64,000 bases of DNA from Lactuca virosa (GCA_928212115.1 CAKMRJ010000001.1:188132414-188196413); one strand, 5' to 3'. Numbered from the stretch's first letter, positions 32,706 through 46,235 are shown. A program made the numbers and translations. The notes: a model not told the origin generated them from the sequence alone.

Positions 32706-35303
32706 CCTTGACTAAAGACGATTAAAACCTTAATCTAGGCTTTTAGAATTGAAATGAAGTATAATTTCCTCTCCCTTAATTATAGAAAAACAACTTTTTC
32801 CCAATTGAAACTTTTGTTTTCTATAATTAACATTGCTAACTTGCAATACTTATCATAATTATCATGTTCCCACTAACATGAAAATTATTAGCATAACACT
32901 TATGCTCCCACTAGCTTTGACATGTATTCAGAAATTAGTTGGACTTCTAGAAATCAATACTTTATTGAATTTCTTACCAAAGTTCAGATTTCTGAAACGA
33001 GATTGCTTTGATAAGACTTTATCAAAATCATACACCTTATCTTAGATAGCTCACAGGTGTGTATAAACAATTTTAGAACTATGAAAAGGGATGTCGTAAT
33101 CATAGTCTCGATTGTTTAGACTTTTGCCAATTCTCATAAGTCCATGTTAGTGTGCCGGTTAACCACGCACGCTCCACTAACGACTTTTAGAATGCAAAGA
33201 TCACAATTGCTATCTTACTTAAAATCTACCTGGTGGAAGTGTTTCCTCACCATCATTTTCATGAATCGGAAAGAAACCTTATGAACCTTAGATTTTATGG
33301 TGTATGTGTTCTTATATACGTGAATTTGTCAAAACCATAATCACAAGACTAGGTTAGTGACAAATCCAAACTCATATGGATTGAACTTGTGCAATCTTAA
33401 CTTCTCCCCACCTGGCAGTATAGGGCCTGTCATTGCTTCCAAGTAGTTATGCAAACAATTAAGAACATGTAGAACTCAAATGTCAACTTTACTGGAATAG
33501 GCACAGAAATGTCAACACAACAAGTTATAAACCTCAAGTTGTGTGCTAATGATTAACAATAGGTTTACTCTTGATTAGTTCTTGAAACTATTCAAGATCT
33601 TTAAGACTCCCACTGTCCTCTTGACATATAAGATTCACTTGCCAAATTTCAAGAGATAGTGCGGATTCTTTATCAAGACAAACACTTCACACAATTGGCC
33701 TTAGTTGGTCTTTGTTTTATCCAAAACATCAGAACTTACCAATTCCAAATGTACAAGAGTAGGAAACTTTTACTCTTACATTTGACAAGTGTTATAAACC
33801 TTTCTTTAAGATATGTCACTCAACTTACAGCCTTGGAGTATGACTCTAAGACTTGTTTTGGAAGAAAGTATGACTAAAGTACTCTCCCATCTTTGCAGAT
33901 TTGAGAAACTTTTATCTTTCTGCCAAATTTGATTATTCTCATTCGTTCTGCCTTACATTGAAACTTTTCCAATGTTTCAGAATTATACTTAAACTTGTAA
34001 GTATAAACATATTTACTAAACTTTAGTAAATCATGACGAATAGTCTTATCGATCTTTTGTGGTGGACTTCATAAGTGCACCAGAATGTGTACTCGATCCC
34101 TTAGTCCTTTACTTGACTCACATATACATGTGAACAAGGAATTAATCTTAATTTTCCAAAGATGAAAATTTTCATTCATCATACTATACAACTTCCATGA
34201 TTTCCAAGTTTCTATCCAACTGAAACCTTGGGTGATGAGAATCTTTCCTTATTTGGTAAATTAGACATTACCACAAATGAAAGAAACAAATCCATTTTCC
34301 ATTATTGCTATCAATGGAATCATATAAGCAACAATTTTTTCACAAATGCCATTGTAAGAATACTTAGAATAAATAAAATCAAAATATCCTTTAATTTTTA
34401 AAACTTTGCGGAAAAACTTATCCTTATAGAGCAAAAGCATATGAAAAACTTGTTGTTATCTATTCCTAAGCAATATATCATAACTCCTAAGCAACAACTC
34501 AAAATTCTGATAAGTGAACCATGCAATCGAGATCCATCTTCGTGATCAGAATCAGCATATACTTCCTATAAGTGTTTTCACTTTTCTTTGCTTCTTAAAA
34601 CATCAACATGTGACCCAGTCACATCATGTAATAAGAATCTCATAATAGAAACTTAACAGAGTTAGATAGTGGACTTGGCCTGAAGTAGAGTCAAACTTCT
34701 TGACTTGATCAACCTTAAGATCTTTCAGGTAAATAGGCAGCTTCACAATCAATGCCCCTTCCTTTGGCAAGAGAAACATATGGACTCTTTGGGAATGGTG
34801 TACTGGACTATCATAGACTTGCCTTTCTCTTTACCATTTGGTCAACCGAGTTGACTATGGCCAATCTCTTTCCATTGGGAAGAGAAAGCTTTTCTGGATA
34901 TCCAATGTTACCATCTTTTAAAAGTCCATGGAAGTTTGGGAAGTTGATCTTCTAATCAAATTTGCTCTACCAGTGCTCCAAATCATTGCTGATTCAGCAG
35001 CACAAAGCAAATAGATAAGATCAACAAGGGTCATGTCATAGTCTTTTACATAGTAGTCCTTAAGGAACTCACTATGTGACTTAGAAAGTGAATGAACATC
35101 CAATTTTCTTAAGACTTTGACACCCAACTCTCCCGGCTTGTCAATATGTGACTTCATCTCCAAGATGCGATCACACATAGACCTTGCATGCCAATAGGGC
35201 TTGAGTGACCTTGAACTTGTGGGTTAGGGAGAATAATTGGAGGAGGTGGAGGAAGTGAAGTTCCAAGAGATTTGGGAAGATCACATATGTCTGAACTACA
35301 CAT
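31640..35303 (-). pseudogene. E8 gag-pol relics
   Basis: Gag start at 35303 (reverse), then a Pro-rich segment, and in a second frame (35178-34918) the gag core KSHIDKPGELGVKVLRKLDV to AESAMIW. A zinc knuckle is recognisable only in outline near 34780-34740. Further left, pol is reduced to scattered pieces: EDSG near 33630, EAMTGP near 33435, and a degraded KASGS-like segment before the YVDD position near 32920. Two blocks (about 32526-32575 and 33061-33290) look more like leader than pol, including one copy of the 26-nt leader motif at 33151-33176. No ORF here can be functional. Confidence 0.55.
32630..32704. repeat. (TA)n microsatellite
   Basis: About 37 TA units with one GA interruption, inside decayed E8 pol. 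Confidence 0.95.
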
Positions 35304-36089
35304 CTTTTGGGAGATATTCAAGATAGTTGATTCAAAGTCCTTAATATAACACCCAATATGAAATATTAAGGCTAGGACCCAACACAATATTTTATAACTT
35401 GGAAGAGGGATGCCGTAGTCCAAGCTATAGAATATTTGAAGGTAGGCGAATGACGATTCACCAATTTCCACCATGAAAAACGAAATAATTTTATTAGGTT
35501 TTAATTGGATTTGAAACTCCTAGATCTTTTGAGATTCATTGAACTGTTCAATGGCATTTCAATCTCGATTGTGCCCTCTCAAATTTTGTTATGGGGATGC
35601 CGAGGATCACAAAACAAGGTGTGAATAACCATGCAAATATACTTGGTACTCTTAATATTTACCCCTTAATCGATGTGCCGGTTAACCACACGCACTCTAT
35701 CGATACTATGATAAACATTAAGTTACCCTTTGCCTACCTTGTTAAATCAAGCTAGTGTGTCGGTTAACCACACGCGCTCCACTAAATCGACTTAAGCAAA
35801 GTGCAAAGTGTAATTTCATGGGTTAGCACCAAATTCACATTTTCCTAAGTAACTAAGATTGGGTATTGTAAAAGGTTTAGTTACTTAGTATTTATCATTA
35901 ATACTTTTAATGAAGGGAGAATTATAGTCCTTGTCCTACCCATTCGGCTAACGACCTTCCACCAGTCAAGGAAGCGGTGGGTGAGAGTGGACACCCATTA
36001 AAATGCCATTTTATAGGCAGTAACCTTATACCCCCTTATAGACCGGCTTCGTGAATGAGGCCTACTAACGGTAAGACTGACTTGCTCTT

Positions 36090-36169
<80 letters not shown>

Positions 36170-36661
36170 TTATATATATATTAAACTTATAATACTATAA
36201 AGTATAAGGGTTGAATTTTAACTTTTTAAAATTCTAAGGGCTTAATTTGGAATTAAAGTATTCATGAAGGAAACTTTACAAATTCCAAAACTTGAGGGCA
36301 AGTTTTGAAACTATTCAAAACTATTCAATTCCATAACTTATGAGTTTAAAGTAGTTTTAATTAAAAAAAAACTATTCAAGTTCCATAACTTGAGGACAAG
36401 TTATGGAGGACTTTAAACCATTAAAAGAATGTGACTCTTCCTTATTCGTAACTTATGGAAAACTTTATGAGTTTTATGAATCTTAAATGTGACTTTTCAC
36501 ATAACTTGAGGACAAGTTACAAAAACACATTTCAGAATCAACTCTTAGATTAATTGGATTGAAAAACACATTATTACATAGCTTTTCTAATAATCTAAGC
36601 AATTCATAAGAACAAGATAATTCAAATCAAACTTTTTCATGAAATTAGCCTAACCATTAAA
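35304..36661 (-). other. E8 leader
   Basis: Homologous to the E10 leader in reverse, over nearly its whole length. Two 26-nt motifs (35674-35699 and 35756-35781, 82 bp apart) with GGTTAACC cores. A (TA)n microsatellite fills 36092-36180, at the place where E10 has a short TATATATG stretch. Cut at 36661 by the E9 LTR. Confidence 0.75.
36092..36180. repeat. (TA)n microsatellite in E8 leader
   Basis: Nearly pure TA with one GA interruption and a TAATATATATTATA end. Confidence 0.93.
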
Positions 36662-37203
36662 TGTTGAATCAAGAAAAGTGAACCTCTTGAACTTCAGCTA
36701 CCACAGTCGACAAGCACCCGCAGTCAAGCTTCCTCATCAGCAACCGCATCCGGAGTCATCATCTTCTACCGCAGTCACTTTTGCTAGATTAATTTACTCT
36801 GTCTATTTTCTGTAATACTCTCTATTGTCCAGTATGCCTTGCATGGCTACTCTTAGAGATGTAATCTAGTGTACTTCCTGAGACTCTATAAATAGAGCTC
36901 ATTCGTTCTTATTCAATACAACTCTGAAGATATCTTTTCTATCTCTCTATCTTATCACGCATATCTTCTTACTCTCAAATCTTACTAGCATATAACTGAT
37001 TATAATCTCTCTTCGGAGCAAGTCTTTTGTGACTTAATCACTAAGTTTGATCTTCCTTATGCATTCCGCAACTAACTCTCTAACTATCTAACTCTAACTT
37101 ATTAATATTATTGTTGAGCTTTTAGATCCTTCGAGATTAACTATTCCGCAATATACTTGTTCTAACGTTTGTTCAAGTGTGTCTCAAAGTTTTTCTCTCA
37201 ACA
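36662..37203 (+). repeat. E9 5' LTR (542 bp)
   Basis: TGTTGAATCAAG to TTCTCTCAACA, with a 6-bp terminal inverted repeat TGTTGA/TCAACA. TATA box TATAAATA at 36887-36894. CCGCAGTC and close variants occur several times in its first 120 bp. Confidence 0.82.
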
Positions 37204-37205
37204 AT

Positions 37206-37217
37206 TGGTATCAGAGC
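37206..37217 (+). promoter_or_regulatory. E9 primer-binding site
   Basis: TGGTATCAGAGC, perfect initiator-Met tRNA site, 2 bases after the LTR end. Confidence 0.9.
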
Positions 37218-37308
37218 CATAGTGGTTGCTTTTTGAAAAACGGAACTCTGATTTTCAAAGGACCTTCTATACCACTAAAGCTCATTTCATAAAAAAAACT
37301 TCAAAATT

Positions 37309-38520
37309 ATGGCACAATCGTTATCTCTGAATGTTTCCAACAGTGTTGGTGGTTCAAACCGAGCCCCAATACTGGTAGCAAATGAATATCATCATTGGTC
37401 ACAAAGAATGGAAATATACTTAAGTAGACTTGGTAGAGATGTATGGCGATCCGTAGAAGAAGGACCACATGTCCCAGTTCTTACACCAGTCCAAACTGAA
37501 GGCACTACAGCCAGACTAGGAGGAGGTCAACCTGTCATGAGTCGTCCCACCAAGGATGATCTCGATAAAATGGAAAATGATGCTGTTGCTTTTTATGAAA
37601 TTTCTTGTGGAGTTGCTCCTGACAACTTCGATATTATCATAAATTGCAAATCAGCAAAAGAGATCTGGGAATTTTCTAAGAATCTATACGAAGGCTCAGA
37701 ACAAGCACAAGATAAGAAGCTTACAACCGCACTCAATGACTTCAACAACTTCAAAGCTCATACCGGCGAAAGTTTGGAAGACTCTTTCAAAAGGTTCAAC
37801 CTAATAGTCACCAAGTTATCCAATGCGGGCACCATCCGCAGTAACCATGAAACGAACCTTCAGTTCCTAAATGGCTTGGGAAGACATTGGACTACGGCCA
37901 AGATGATAGTTCAAGGCGATAGAAAGATTCACTCTTTGTCTCTCTACAAGCTCTATGGAGAATTGGAATCACAAGAATCCACCGTACTCAAAGACTGTGC
38001 TGACTTCGGAGGAGCACTTGCTCTCATAGCACAAGCTCCACATAATCAATCTTACTCTCCCTCGTATGACACTCACCGCAGTCATATGAAGCTGATTTAG
38101 AGTATGATGAATGAAGAAGAATTCAGAAGGCTATTGCTCTAGTTAGCCAACAGTTCAATCGGCTACCACCTTCTTCCTTCGCAAGAATCAGCAGTTCAAC
38201 AAACTCCTTCAACCGTAACTTCAACCCACAGATAATCATTCTCATTATCCAAAAGTTCTCATCCACCACCGCATCTCAAAATACCAAACCAGAGGAGGCA
38301 CCGCAGTCTACTCAAACCACTGACTCTGGTCCTCCTTCAGAAGAACAAAACTGATGTTGTGATTTGTCACAAATGCAACAAAGAGAATCATTTCGACCAG
38401 AATTGTTAAAGGCCAATGTGTAAAAGACAGAGCATTCTATCTTAGAATGGCTCAAGAGTTGGAAGAAAAGAAAAGGCAAGGGCATACGTAGCCCATGTCA
38501 AAAAGAGACCATCAAGTTTG
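37309..38520 (+). pseudogene. E9 gag, broken
   Basis: Open from ATG 37309 for 263 codons. An Asn/Ser-rich start is followed by YHHWSQRMEIYL near residue 28 and the UBN2-type core (AKEIWEFSKNLYEGSEQ, DFNNFKAHTGESLEDSFKRF). The frame is lost after 38100. A zinc knuckle CHKCNKENHFDQNC (C-x2-C-x4-H-x4-C) lies in another frame at 38364-38405 and is followed directly by TAA. The protein would form the particle and bind RNA. The start is set 92 bp after the primer site and is the first ATG of the frame. Weaker homologous sequence continues to the E10 site. Confidence 0.8.
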
Positions 38521-40355
38521 GTCTCCGTAGATGAAGATAAGCCATTACAGTATCAAAGGAAAAGGGAAAATCTGCATGCTGGCAAACTACGGATGATGAT
38601 GAGTCTACAAAGCTGGAAAGAACTAGCTACATGGCCAAGGATTGGAACTCTAAGCATCGTCGAACAGGTAAAACTCATGATCCAAACTCTAAAAAACTAT
38701 AGCATGCATGAATGTCAACCTTTCATAGATAATCTTAATGATACATGTGCTACCGTCCTTACAGACTATAACAAAGCCTTATATGAGAAGAACATTGCAT
38801 CCCAAGAGATGTTCCATGTGAGGGGACGACTGGATAACAAAAGACTCAAAATGGTATGTTAGAAAAGGCTTAGAGTTAGACAAAGAGGCAAGAATGTTGA
38901 GTGAAACACAATTAGAAATAGCTTTGAACCAGAGAGATTTAGCTCAGAGTGAAATTGTACACTTAATATCTTTTAATCGAAAAATTGTTCAATGAAAGTG
39001 AAGCTATTGAAAATTTGGTAAATAATGGAACCGTGGACAACACATATAATTGCGGTTGGTCAAATGGATATCCTACCGCAATGGATTCCTCACCCCGGTT
39101 TAAGAAAGATAGACTGTATGTCCCTCCACCCCGATGAATTCATTTCCCAGTCAATGACAAGACTTTTCCCGAAGACATCAGAACACACTTCGGTAGACTC
39201 CATAATCTAAGCAATAATTGTGTCATTGAGTCATTGAGGAAATCGTGCCTGAGGTTCGGGTCACACAAGTGATCAAACTCCTTCTGTGGCACCATATACC
39301 CAAATTCTCAAACTCATCCAAAGTTGATGAAGAAATTGTTGTTGACGGTCCAGAAGTCTCGCAAGACTTTCCATCTCTACCCTCAGACCGCAGTGTCTCT
39401 CACTGTAGTCATGAATCATAGAAGTCTCACAAAAGTCCCACAACAGTCCCAACTAAGACTTACTCTGCGGTAGTCAAATCATCCCTACCACAGTCCTCGA
39501 ACAAAAGTTCTGCAACTCTTCAACCGATTCATCACGAATTACCCATAGAAGACTTTGAAGTGGGGTCAATGTTCTCAAATCCCTGAATCTTCAAGTTCTG
39601 ATGACTCAAGTCCTCGTTTTCATAAACTTTCAAAGAATTCCAGGAAACCGCAGTTGAACAACAAAGACTGCGGTTCACCAAAATCCTTAGCTAAAAAGGC
39701 TTTCAAAGAGGAAATTCGATCCCGAGGCACAAATTGACAAACTTTTTCGAAAAACAAGCATGTCAGATTTCCAAAGTCCAAGAGTCCAGAAAAAATTTCT
39801 TTTCTCACACTACTTTTCGAAAACATACAAAAAGGAATGTCCAGTTTCAACAGTCATTCCTAATTCATCTGACACAACCCAAAAGAGTGTAAAGTCTTTT
39901 CGAAAAAATGGTTTTCAAGTCTATTCCTCTGATGATCCAAAATGGAAGGGTATCTTACCCACTCCAACACTTTTAAAGTCACGTCAAAATTTTAACAAGT
40001 GGAAGGGTATTCTACCAAATCCACCAAAAAAAAAGACTCAACGGATTACACGTGCTAAACCTTTTCAAAAAACAAACTTTTTCAAAACACCAACACTCAT
40101 GTCAGATATACCAAACCTCGAACCGGTCCCAGTCCAATTCATCCTCTAGACCGCTGACCAAGCATTGTGTCAGACGAAAAGACAAAATCAAAATTGAAAT
40201 GTCAGTGTTAATTGCCAAAAAGATTCATCCTATGTCCAAATCTAGTCGGATCAGGAAACCTCGTAAATTTTTCAAAAAATCACAACACTCCAAAACTGCA
40301 CAAACATCCAGGACTAGGATTAAAAGTTGACAAGAGACCCGTCCCTGCAACCTCG
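38521..40355 (+). pseudogene. E9 gag-pol linker region, decayed
   Basis: Short open pieces in different frames: 38518-38862 (helical, charged), 39555-39737 (Ser-rich then basic) and 39760-40149, in which KWKGILP occurs twice (near residues 66 and 90). The composition resembles the basic C-terminal part of Sirevirus gag. No catalytic motif. Interrupted at 40355 by E10; the E9 sequence resumes at 47845 after the duplicated CCTCG. Confidence 0.5.
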
Positions 40356-41118
40356 TGTTGGATATAGTTTCTAAGTCCATAACTATATTTGGTATGTACT
40401 TGACCTGACCCGACATGGTCCATTTGGGTTGCACTTCACCCGAACAATTTATGGATAATCGTTTGAGAATAGTATAAGTTATGATTTATTATTATATTAT
40501 AAGTCCTAATATATTAATATAAAATCATATTATTTAATTAGTATTGATCTATAATTAATCTAGAATTAATTTAGAGATCAAAAGTATGACTAATTAAATA
40601 TGGGCTCTTGTATTTATATAGTGTGGGCTAATGCTTATTTGGAATGGGCTAGGCTTGCATGGAAAGTCCATGGATACTCCATGGAGCTTTAACCCATGGA
40701 TCTCATGGAAATGAAAAGACATGGGTATTAGGGTTTACATGAATGTAACCCTAATCCACCACACTATATAAAGGAGGCTTTGGTTCTTGAAATCACATAG
40801 TTGTGGTGTAAAGTAAGAGGGCCGATTTCAAGAAGGTGATTACTATTCTCTCAAAGTTCCAAGTTTGTGGTGATTTGTGATTTCCATTTGAGGCATCCAC
40901 ACTATTGGTGCTAGGCTCTAAAACTCCAAGCAATCAACTACAACTACAAGGTAAGTAATTCTACTAGCTTTTATTTGATTCAAGTTCCCCATGCCATGCT
41001 AGATAGGATAAGAACCTTGGAAAAATAATTATTTGCATGTATCTTAGTCAAACATAGATCCAAGGTTTCTAGGGTTGCATGTACACCATAGGAGTGTTAG
41101 AATGCTCAAAACCCATCA
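40356..41118 (+). repeat. E10 5' LTR (763 bp)
   Basis: TGTTGGATATAG to AAACCCATCA. TATA box TATATAAA at 40765-40772. The 3' copy has one base changed there (AATATAAA). Confidence 0.95.
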
Positions 41119-41119
41119 G

Positions 41120-41131
41120 TGGTATCAGAGC
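41120..41131 (+). promoter_or_regulatory. E10 primer-binding site
   Basis: TGGTATCAGAGC, perfect initiator-Met tRNA site, one base after the LTR. A run of 19 A follows at 41160-41178. Confidence 0.92.
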
Positions 41132-42286
41132 CTGGTTTTGTTTATTTGATACTTGATGCAAAAAAAAAAAAAAAAAAACTTGAAAATCGAAGTTTTGTTC
41201 AAAAGCTCGTATCAAAATTTCAAGTTTTGTATATGTACTTACGATTCTTGAAATTTTTATATGAACATTCATAAACATATGAGTTTAGAAGATCATAGAA
41301 ATTATGTGCTAATAATTGATTAGATTAATTCTTGATCTTTATGTGTTTTAATGGAGTCCATAACTAGTTCTTAAGTTATGGATAACCAAAAGTCACATTT
41401 ATAAATAACCATTAAAAGAACACATAGGTTACAAAAAATGAAGAGTCTTCATTTTTAATAACCATTAACTCATAAGTTATGAGAAATGAAAAGTTTTGAA
41501 AGTTTACAAAACTTGCCCTCAAGTTTTGGAACATGTAAAGTCATATTAAAAACTTTAGTTCCAACCCCTAGAATTTTAAAAGTTAAAATTCAACCCTTAT
41601 ACTTTATAATATTATAAGTTTAATAATATTTATATATGTATAAGATCAAGTCGTCTTACCGCTAGTACGCCTCATTCACGAAGCCGGTCTATAAGGGGGG
41701 GTATAAGGTTGTTGCCTATAAAATGGCAACTTAATGGGTGTCCACTCTCACCCACCGCTTCCTTGATCGGTGGAGGGTCGTTAGCCGAACGGGTAGGACA
41801 AGGACTTATAAATTCTCATTAAAAGTATAATGATAATACTAAAGTAACTAAACTTTATTGAATTCCCAATCTTAGTTATTTTAGGAAAATGTGAATAAGG
41901 TGCTAATTGATTGAGGGGTAATACATTAAGGGTACCAAGTAATTTGCATGGTTACTTCACACCTTGTTTTGTGATCCTCGGCATCCCAGTCACAAAACTT
42001 GAAGGGCACACTCGAGATTGAAACATGCCATTGAAGAAAGTTCAATGAATCTCAAAGAATCTAGGAGTTTCTAAACCAATTAAAACCTAATTAAATATTT
42101 CGTTTTTCATGGTGGAAATTGGTGAATCGTCATTCACCTACCTTCAAATATCTTATAGCTTAGATTACGGCATCCCTCTTCTAAGTTATAAAATATTGTG
42201 TTGGGTCCTAGCCTTAATATTACATTTGGGTGTGTTGTTAAGGACTATATCTATATCTAATCTAATCTATTCCCTCTTCTTTTCAG
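41132..42286 (+). other. E10 leader
   Basis: Homologous to the leaders of E8, E1 and E2, but lacks the segment with the two 26-nt motifs: near 41900 the sequence passes directly from GGTGCTAA to TTGATTGAGGGG, where E8 has about 150 more bases. No coding signal; T-rich before the gag ATG. Confidence 0.75.
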
Positions 42287-43195
42287 ATGTCTTCCAATAA
42301 CAATGCTTCTGGCTCAAACCCTACTAGCTCCTTCTCTCTCATGAATCTTTGTGGGAGAGTCATCTTTGATGGGTCCAACTTTACAGATTGGATCAGAAAC
42401 ATCAGGATGGTCACTCGGTATGAGAACAAAGAATATGTTCTCGACAAGGAGCTGAAGGTACCCGAGCCAACTGCTACTCCTGAAGAGCTTGCTGAATATG
42501 AGGTACATGAAAGAGATGCTACAAAAGTGGCATGCATCATGATGGCCACCATGACAGCCGAGCTCCAAAAGTCCTATGAGGACTATTATCCTTTTGAGAT
42601 GCCCCAGGACTTGATGGACCGCTACCATCAAAGTGCTCGTCAAGAGCGATATGAAATAATCTCCTCCATGATAACAACCCGAATGAAGGATGGTGAACCC
42701 ATCACGGGCCACATGCAAAAAATGCAAAGGTATGTGGACCGTTTACTGAAGCTGAATGTGAACTTCCCTGAGGAGTTAGCAATAGACATCATTTTGCACT
42801 CCTTGCCATCGTGTTATGATCAATTCCGCATGACATATCACATGAACAAGGAAGAAGTCACCCTCACAAACTTCAAGGACTCTTGAAGACCGCCGAAAGT
42901 GGTCTAAAGGGTAAGTCGGTTGTTACTACTCCTACTCCTACTCCAACTGCGGCCAATGTCTTGGCAATCGGGCATGGCAAAGGGAAGAAGAGAAAGAACC
43001 CTTCTAAGGGTACCAAGGGTAAGACCCTTGAAGGCTCCTCTTCAAGCAAAACCAAGAAAGGTTTTGTCACTCCTTCTGCTAACCCTAATGAGGCTGAATG
43101 CTTCTATTGCCATGAAAAGTCGCACTGGAAGCGAAACTGCCCAAAGTACCAGCAAGATTTGAAGGATGGGAAAGTAAAACCCAACCATGCAGGTA
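42287..43195 (+). pseudogene. E10 gag, one frame break
   Basis: ATG 42287 opens 199 codons: Asn/Ser-rich start, FSLMNLCGRVIFDGSNFTDW, and the gag core to VDRLLKLNVNFPEELAIDIIL. The frame shifts near 42880, after which it runs on through ESGLKGK, a Lys/Ser/Gly linker and an intact zinc knuckle CFYCHEKSHWKRNC (43099-43140, C-x2-C-x4-H-x4-C). Apart from that shift all parts are present. This is the best-preserved gag of the family here and serves as the reference for E1, E2 and E8. Confidence 0.88.
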
Positions 43196-46100
43196 TATAC
43201 ACTATATTGTCTAATAACTCACCTCATTCTAAGTCTTGGGTCCTTGATACAGGTTGTGGTATTCACATATGTTGTGATTTGCAGGGACTAAAAAGAAGTG
43301 AGAATGTGGAGCAGGGAAAGATAAACTTGATCATGGGAAACAGGAAAGCTTCACCTGTCACCAAGATAGGAGTTTATTCCTTAGTGCTAAATAGTGGGTT
43401 TACATTAGATTTGAATAAATGTTATTATTCGCCAGAAATGGCAAGAAATGTTATTTCCTTTCATGCATTGTATAAACAAGGTTTTACCTTTTATTTTGAT
43501 AATAATAATGGTAGTATTGATGCTTTCTTTAATAATGTTCTTTATTTTAAAGCATTACCTTGTGATGGCGTGTATGAAACTGTATCTGTTGTAGATAATC
43601 TAGGAAATAATGTATTGTGTATTAACTCTTCCACTAGCTTAGATAAAGCATCCTTATGGCATTGTCGTCTTGGACATGTAAGCAAGAAACGCATAGGCCA
43701 ACTCCAAAAGGATGGAGTCTTCTGCTAGGGGTGAAGGTTTGTTGGACCTTATACACACGGATGTGTGTGGACCCTTCAGAACCGCCACAAGAGATGCTAA
43801 TCGGTTCTATGTGACTTTTACTGATGATTTTAGTAGATATGGATATGTCTACCTAATCAAGCATAAGTCAGAAACCTTTGAGAAATTCAAAGAGTTTAAG
43901 CAAGAAGTGGAGAATCAGTTGGGCAGGAACATTAAGATGCTTCGATCCGATCGTGGTGGTGAGTATCTTAGTACTGAGTTCCTTGACTATTAAGGAATGT
44001 GGGATTGTCTCACAATTGACACCTCCTAGGACACCACAGTTGAATGGTGTAGCTGAGAGGCGCAATCGGACCTTGTTGGACATGGTTCGTTCCATGATGA
44101 GTCGAGCTTCGCTACCAATCTCATTTGGGGGTATGCCTTAGAGACTGCCGCCCATATCCTTAATCTAGTCCCTACAAAGAAGGTTGCCAAAACACCTCAC
44201 GAGGTGTGGACTGGAAAAGTTTCCAATCTAGACCACATCAAGATTTGGGGTTGCGAGGCTTTCGTGAGACGCGAGACTCACGATAAGCTCGAACCCCGAA
44301 GCGAAAGGTGTATTTTCATCGGCTACCCACAGAAATCCTTTGGTTACATCTTCTACAGACCCAGTGATAATGTGGTCTTTGTAGCAAGAAGAGGATTCTT
44401 TCGAGAGAGAGAATTCATGAGCCAAGGAGACAGTGGGAGGCAAATTGACCTTGAGGAAATTCAAGAGTCAAGTGGTGAAGGAACCTCAAACCCTAGCCCT
44501 CAACCTGAGGAGAAAACTCCTGTTGAGCCGACTGAAGAATCTATACCTCTGAGGCGTTCCACCAGAGTTAGGAATGCACCTGAGCATTATTATGGTTTTC
44601 ATATTACTGCAGAAGGTGAGACACTTATCAGTGATAACACACTGGTAAATCTGGATGAGCCTAACAGCTACACGGAAGCCATGGCAGGCCCTGAGGCTGC
44701 TAAATGGAAAGAGGCTATGGATAGCGAGATACAGTCCATGTATGACAATCAAGTTTGGAACTTGGTTGACAATGTACCTGATCGTAAGATAGTTGGGTGC
44801 AAATGGATCTTCAAGAAGAAGACCGACATGGATGGTAATGTACACACTTATAAGGCACTGGTTGCAAAGGGTTATTCTCAAACTCGGGAGTTGATTATGA
44901 TGAGACCTTTTCACCAGTGGCCAAGATTAAGTCTATTAGGGTTCTGTTAGCCATTGCTGCATTTCATGATTATGAAATATGGCAAATGGATGTCAAAACC
45001 GCTTTCCTTAATGGAAAGTTGGCTGAAGATGTTTACATGGTTCAGCCAGAGGGTTTTGTCAGTACAGAGTACCCCAGTAGAGTGTGTAAGCTCGAGAAAT
45101 CCATTTATGGATTAAAACAGGCACCTCGCAGATGGAATCTTTGCTTTGATGAGAAAATCAAAGAATTTGGCTTTTCAAGGAGTGAAGATGAATCTTGTGT
45201 CTATATCAAGGCTAGTGGGAGTATAGTCAGCTTTTTGGTACTGTATGTGGATGACATACTACTCATAGGAAATGACATCCCAACCCTGCAGGAAGTAAAG
45301 TCCTGGCTTGGGAAGTGTTTCGCTATGAAGGACCTTGGAGAAGCTGCCTATATCCTAGGGATAAGGATTTTGAGAAACAGGAGTAAAAGACTAATTGGAC
45401 TTAGTCAAAGCACCTATGTGGACAAAGTGTTGAAAAGGTTCAACATGCATAACTCCAAGAAAGGAGAGTTACCCATCCAGAGTAACGCCAGATTGAGTAA
45501 GACACAAAGCCCTAGTACTGAGGCTGAGATAGCAGAAATGAGTCGAATACCTTATGCTTCAGCTGTAGGATCGATCATGTATGCTATGACGTGTACTCGA
45601 CCTGATGTAGCCTTTGCTTTGAGCATGGTTAGCAGGTATCAGGGGAACCCTGGCAAGGCACACTGGACTGCGGTAAAGAATATCCTCAAGTACCTACGGA
45701 GGACTAAGGACTGGGTCCTTACCCTCGGTGGCAGTGAGGACTTGAGAGTTGTAGGGTACAGTGATGCTAGCTTTCAGACTGACAGGGATAATTTCCGCTC
45801 TCAGTCGGGCTGGGTCTTTACTCTAAACGGAGGGGCAATTACTTGGAAAAGTTCCAAGCAGGAGACAGTGGCTGATTCCACTTGTGAATCAGAGTATATA
45901 GCAGCAAGCGAGGCAGCAAAGGAGGCTATATGGCTAAAGAACTTCATCGGAGACCTTGGAGTTGTACCAGCTATAAAGGAGCCAATGGAGATTTTTGTGA
46001 CAGCAATAGTGCGGTTGCCTTAGCCAAGGAACCAAGAGATCATGGGAGATCCAGACACATTGACAGAAAATATCACTTCATTAGACATCGAATAGAAGAA

Positions 46101-46235
46101 GGAATCCTCGTGGCAAAGAGGGTATCATCGGATGAGAACCCAACAGATCCCCTCACGAAGGGACTGACTCGGGCTAAGCATCTCCAGCATGCTCGGAGCA
46201 TAGGGCTGAAGGATGATATTAGTTTTAGTAGTTAG
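43196..46235 (+). pseudogene. E10 pol, nearly complete but frameshifted
   Basis: Protease DTGCG at 43246. Pre-integrase zinc region LWHCRLGH near 43660; the C-x2-C part that E1 retains is deleted near 43720. Integrase: first Asp in HTDVCGP near 43755, second in RSDRGGEY near 43950, Glu in VAERRNR near 44055. Reverse transcriptase from about 44750 with QMDVKTAFLNG and YVDD (45244-45255). RNase H: DASFQTDRDN, ADSTCESEYIA and the end DPLTKGL. Frame changes lie near 43725, 43990, 44140, 44870-44920 and 46000. A 368-codon stretch (44917-46023) is uninterrupted. With LTRs so alike, several breaks probably existed before insertion. Confidence 0.9.

Larger units (their letters stand above)
30067..36661 (-). 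mobile_element. E8: strongly decayed Ty1/copia element
   Basis: Minus-strand element of the E1/E10 family. 3' LTR 30067-30840; 3' non-coding region 30841 to about 31640; decayed coding region 31640-35303; leader 35304-36661. The 5' LTR is missing because E9 inserted in the leader at 36662 and the far side was lost. Inserted in the E5 RNase H; the left flank is TCATG (30062-30066). Confidence 0.8.
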
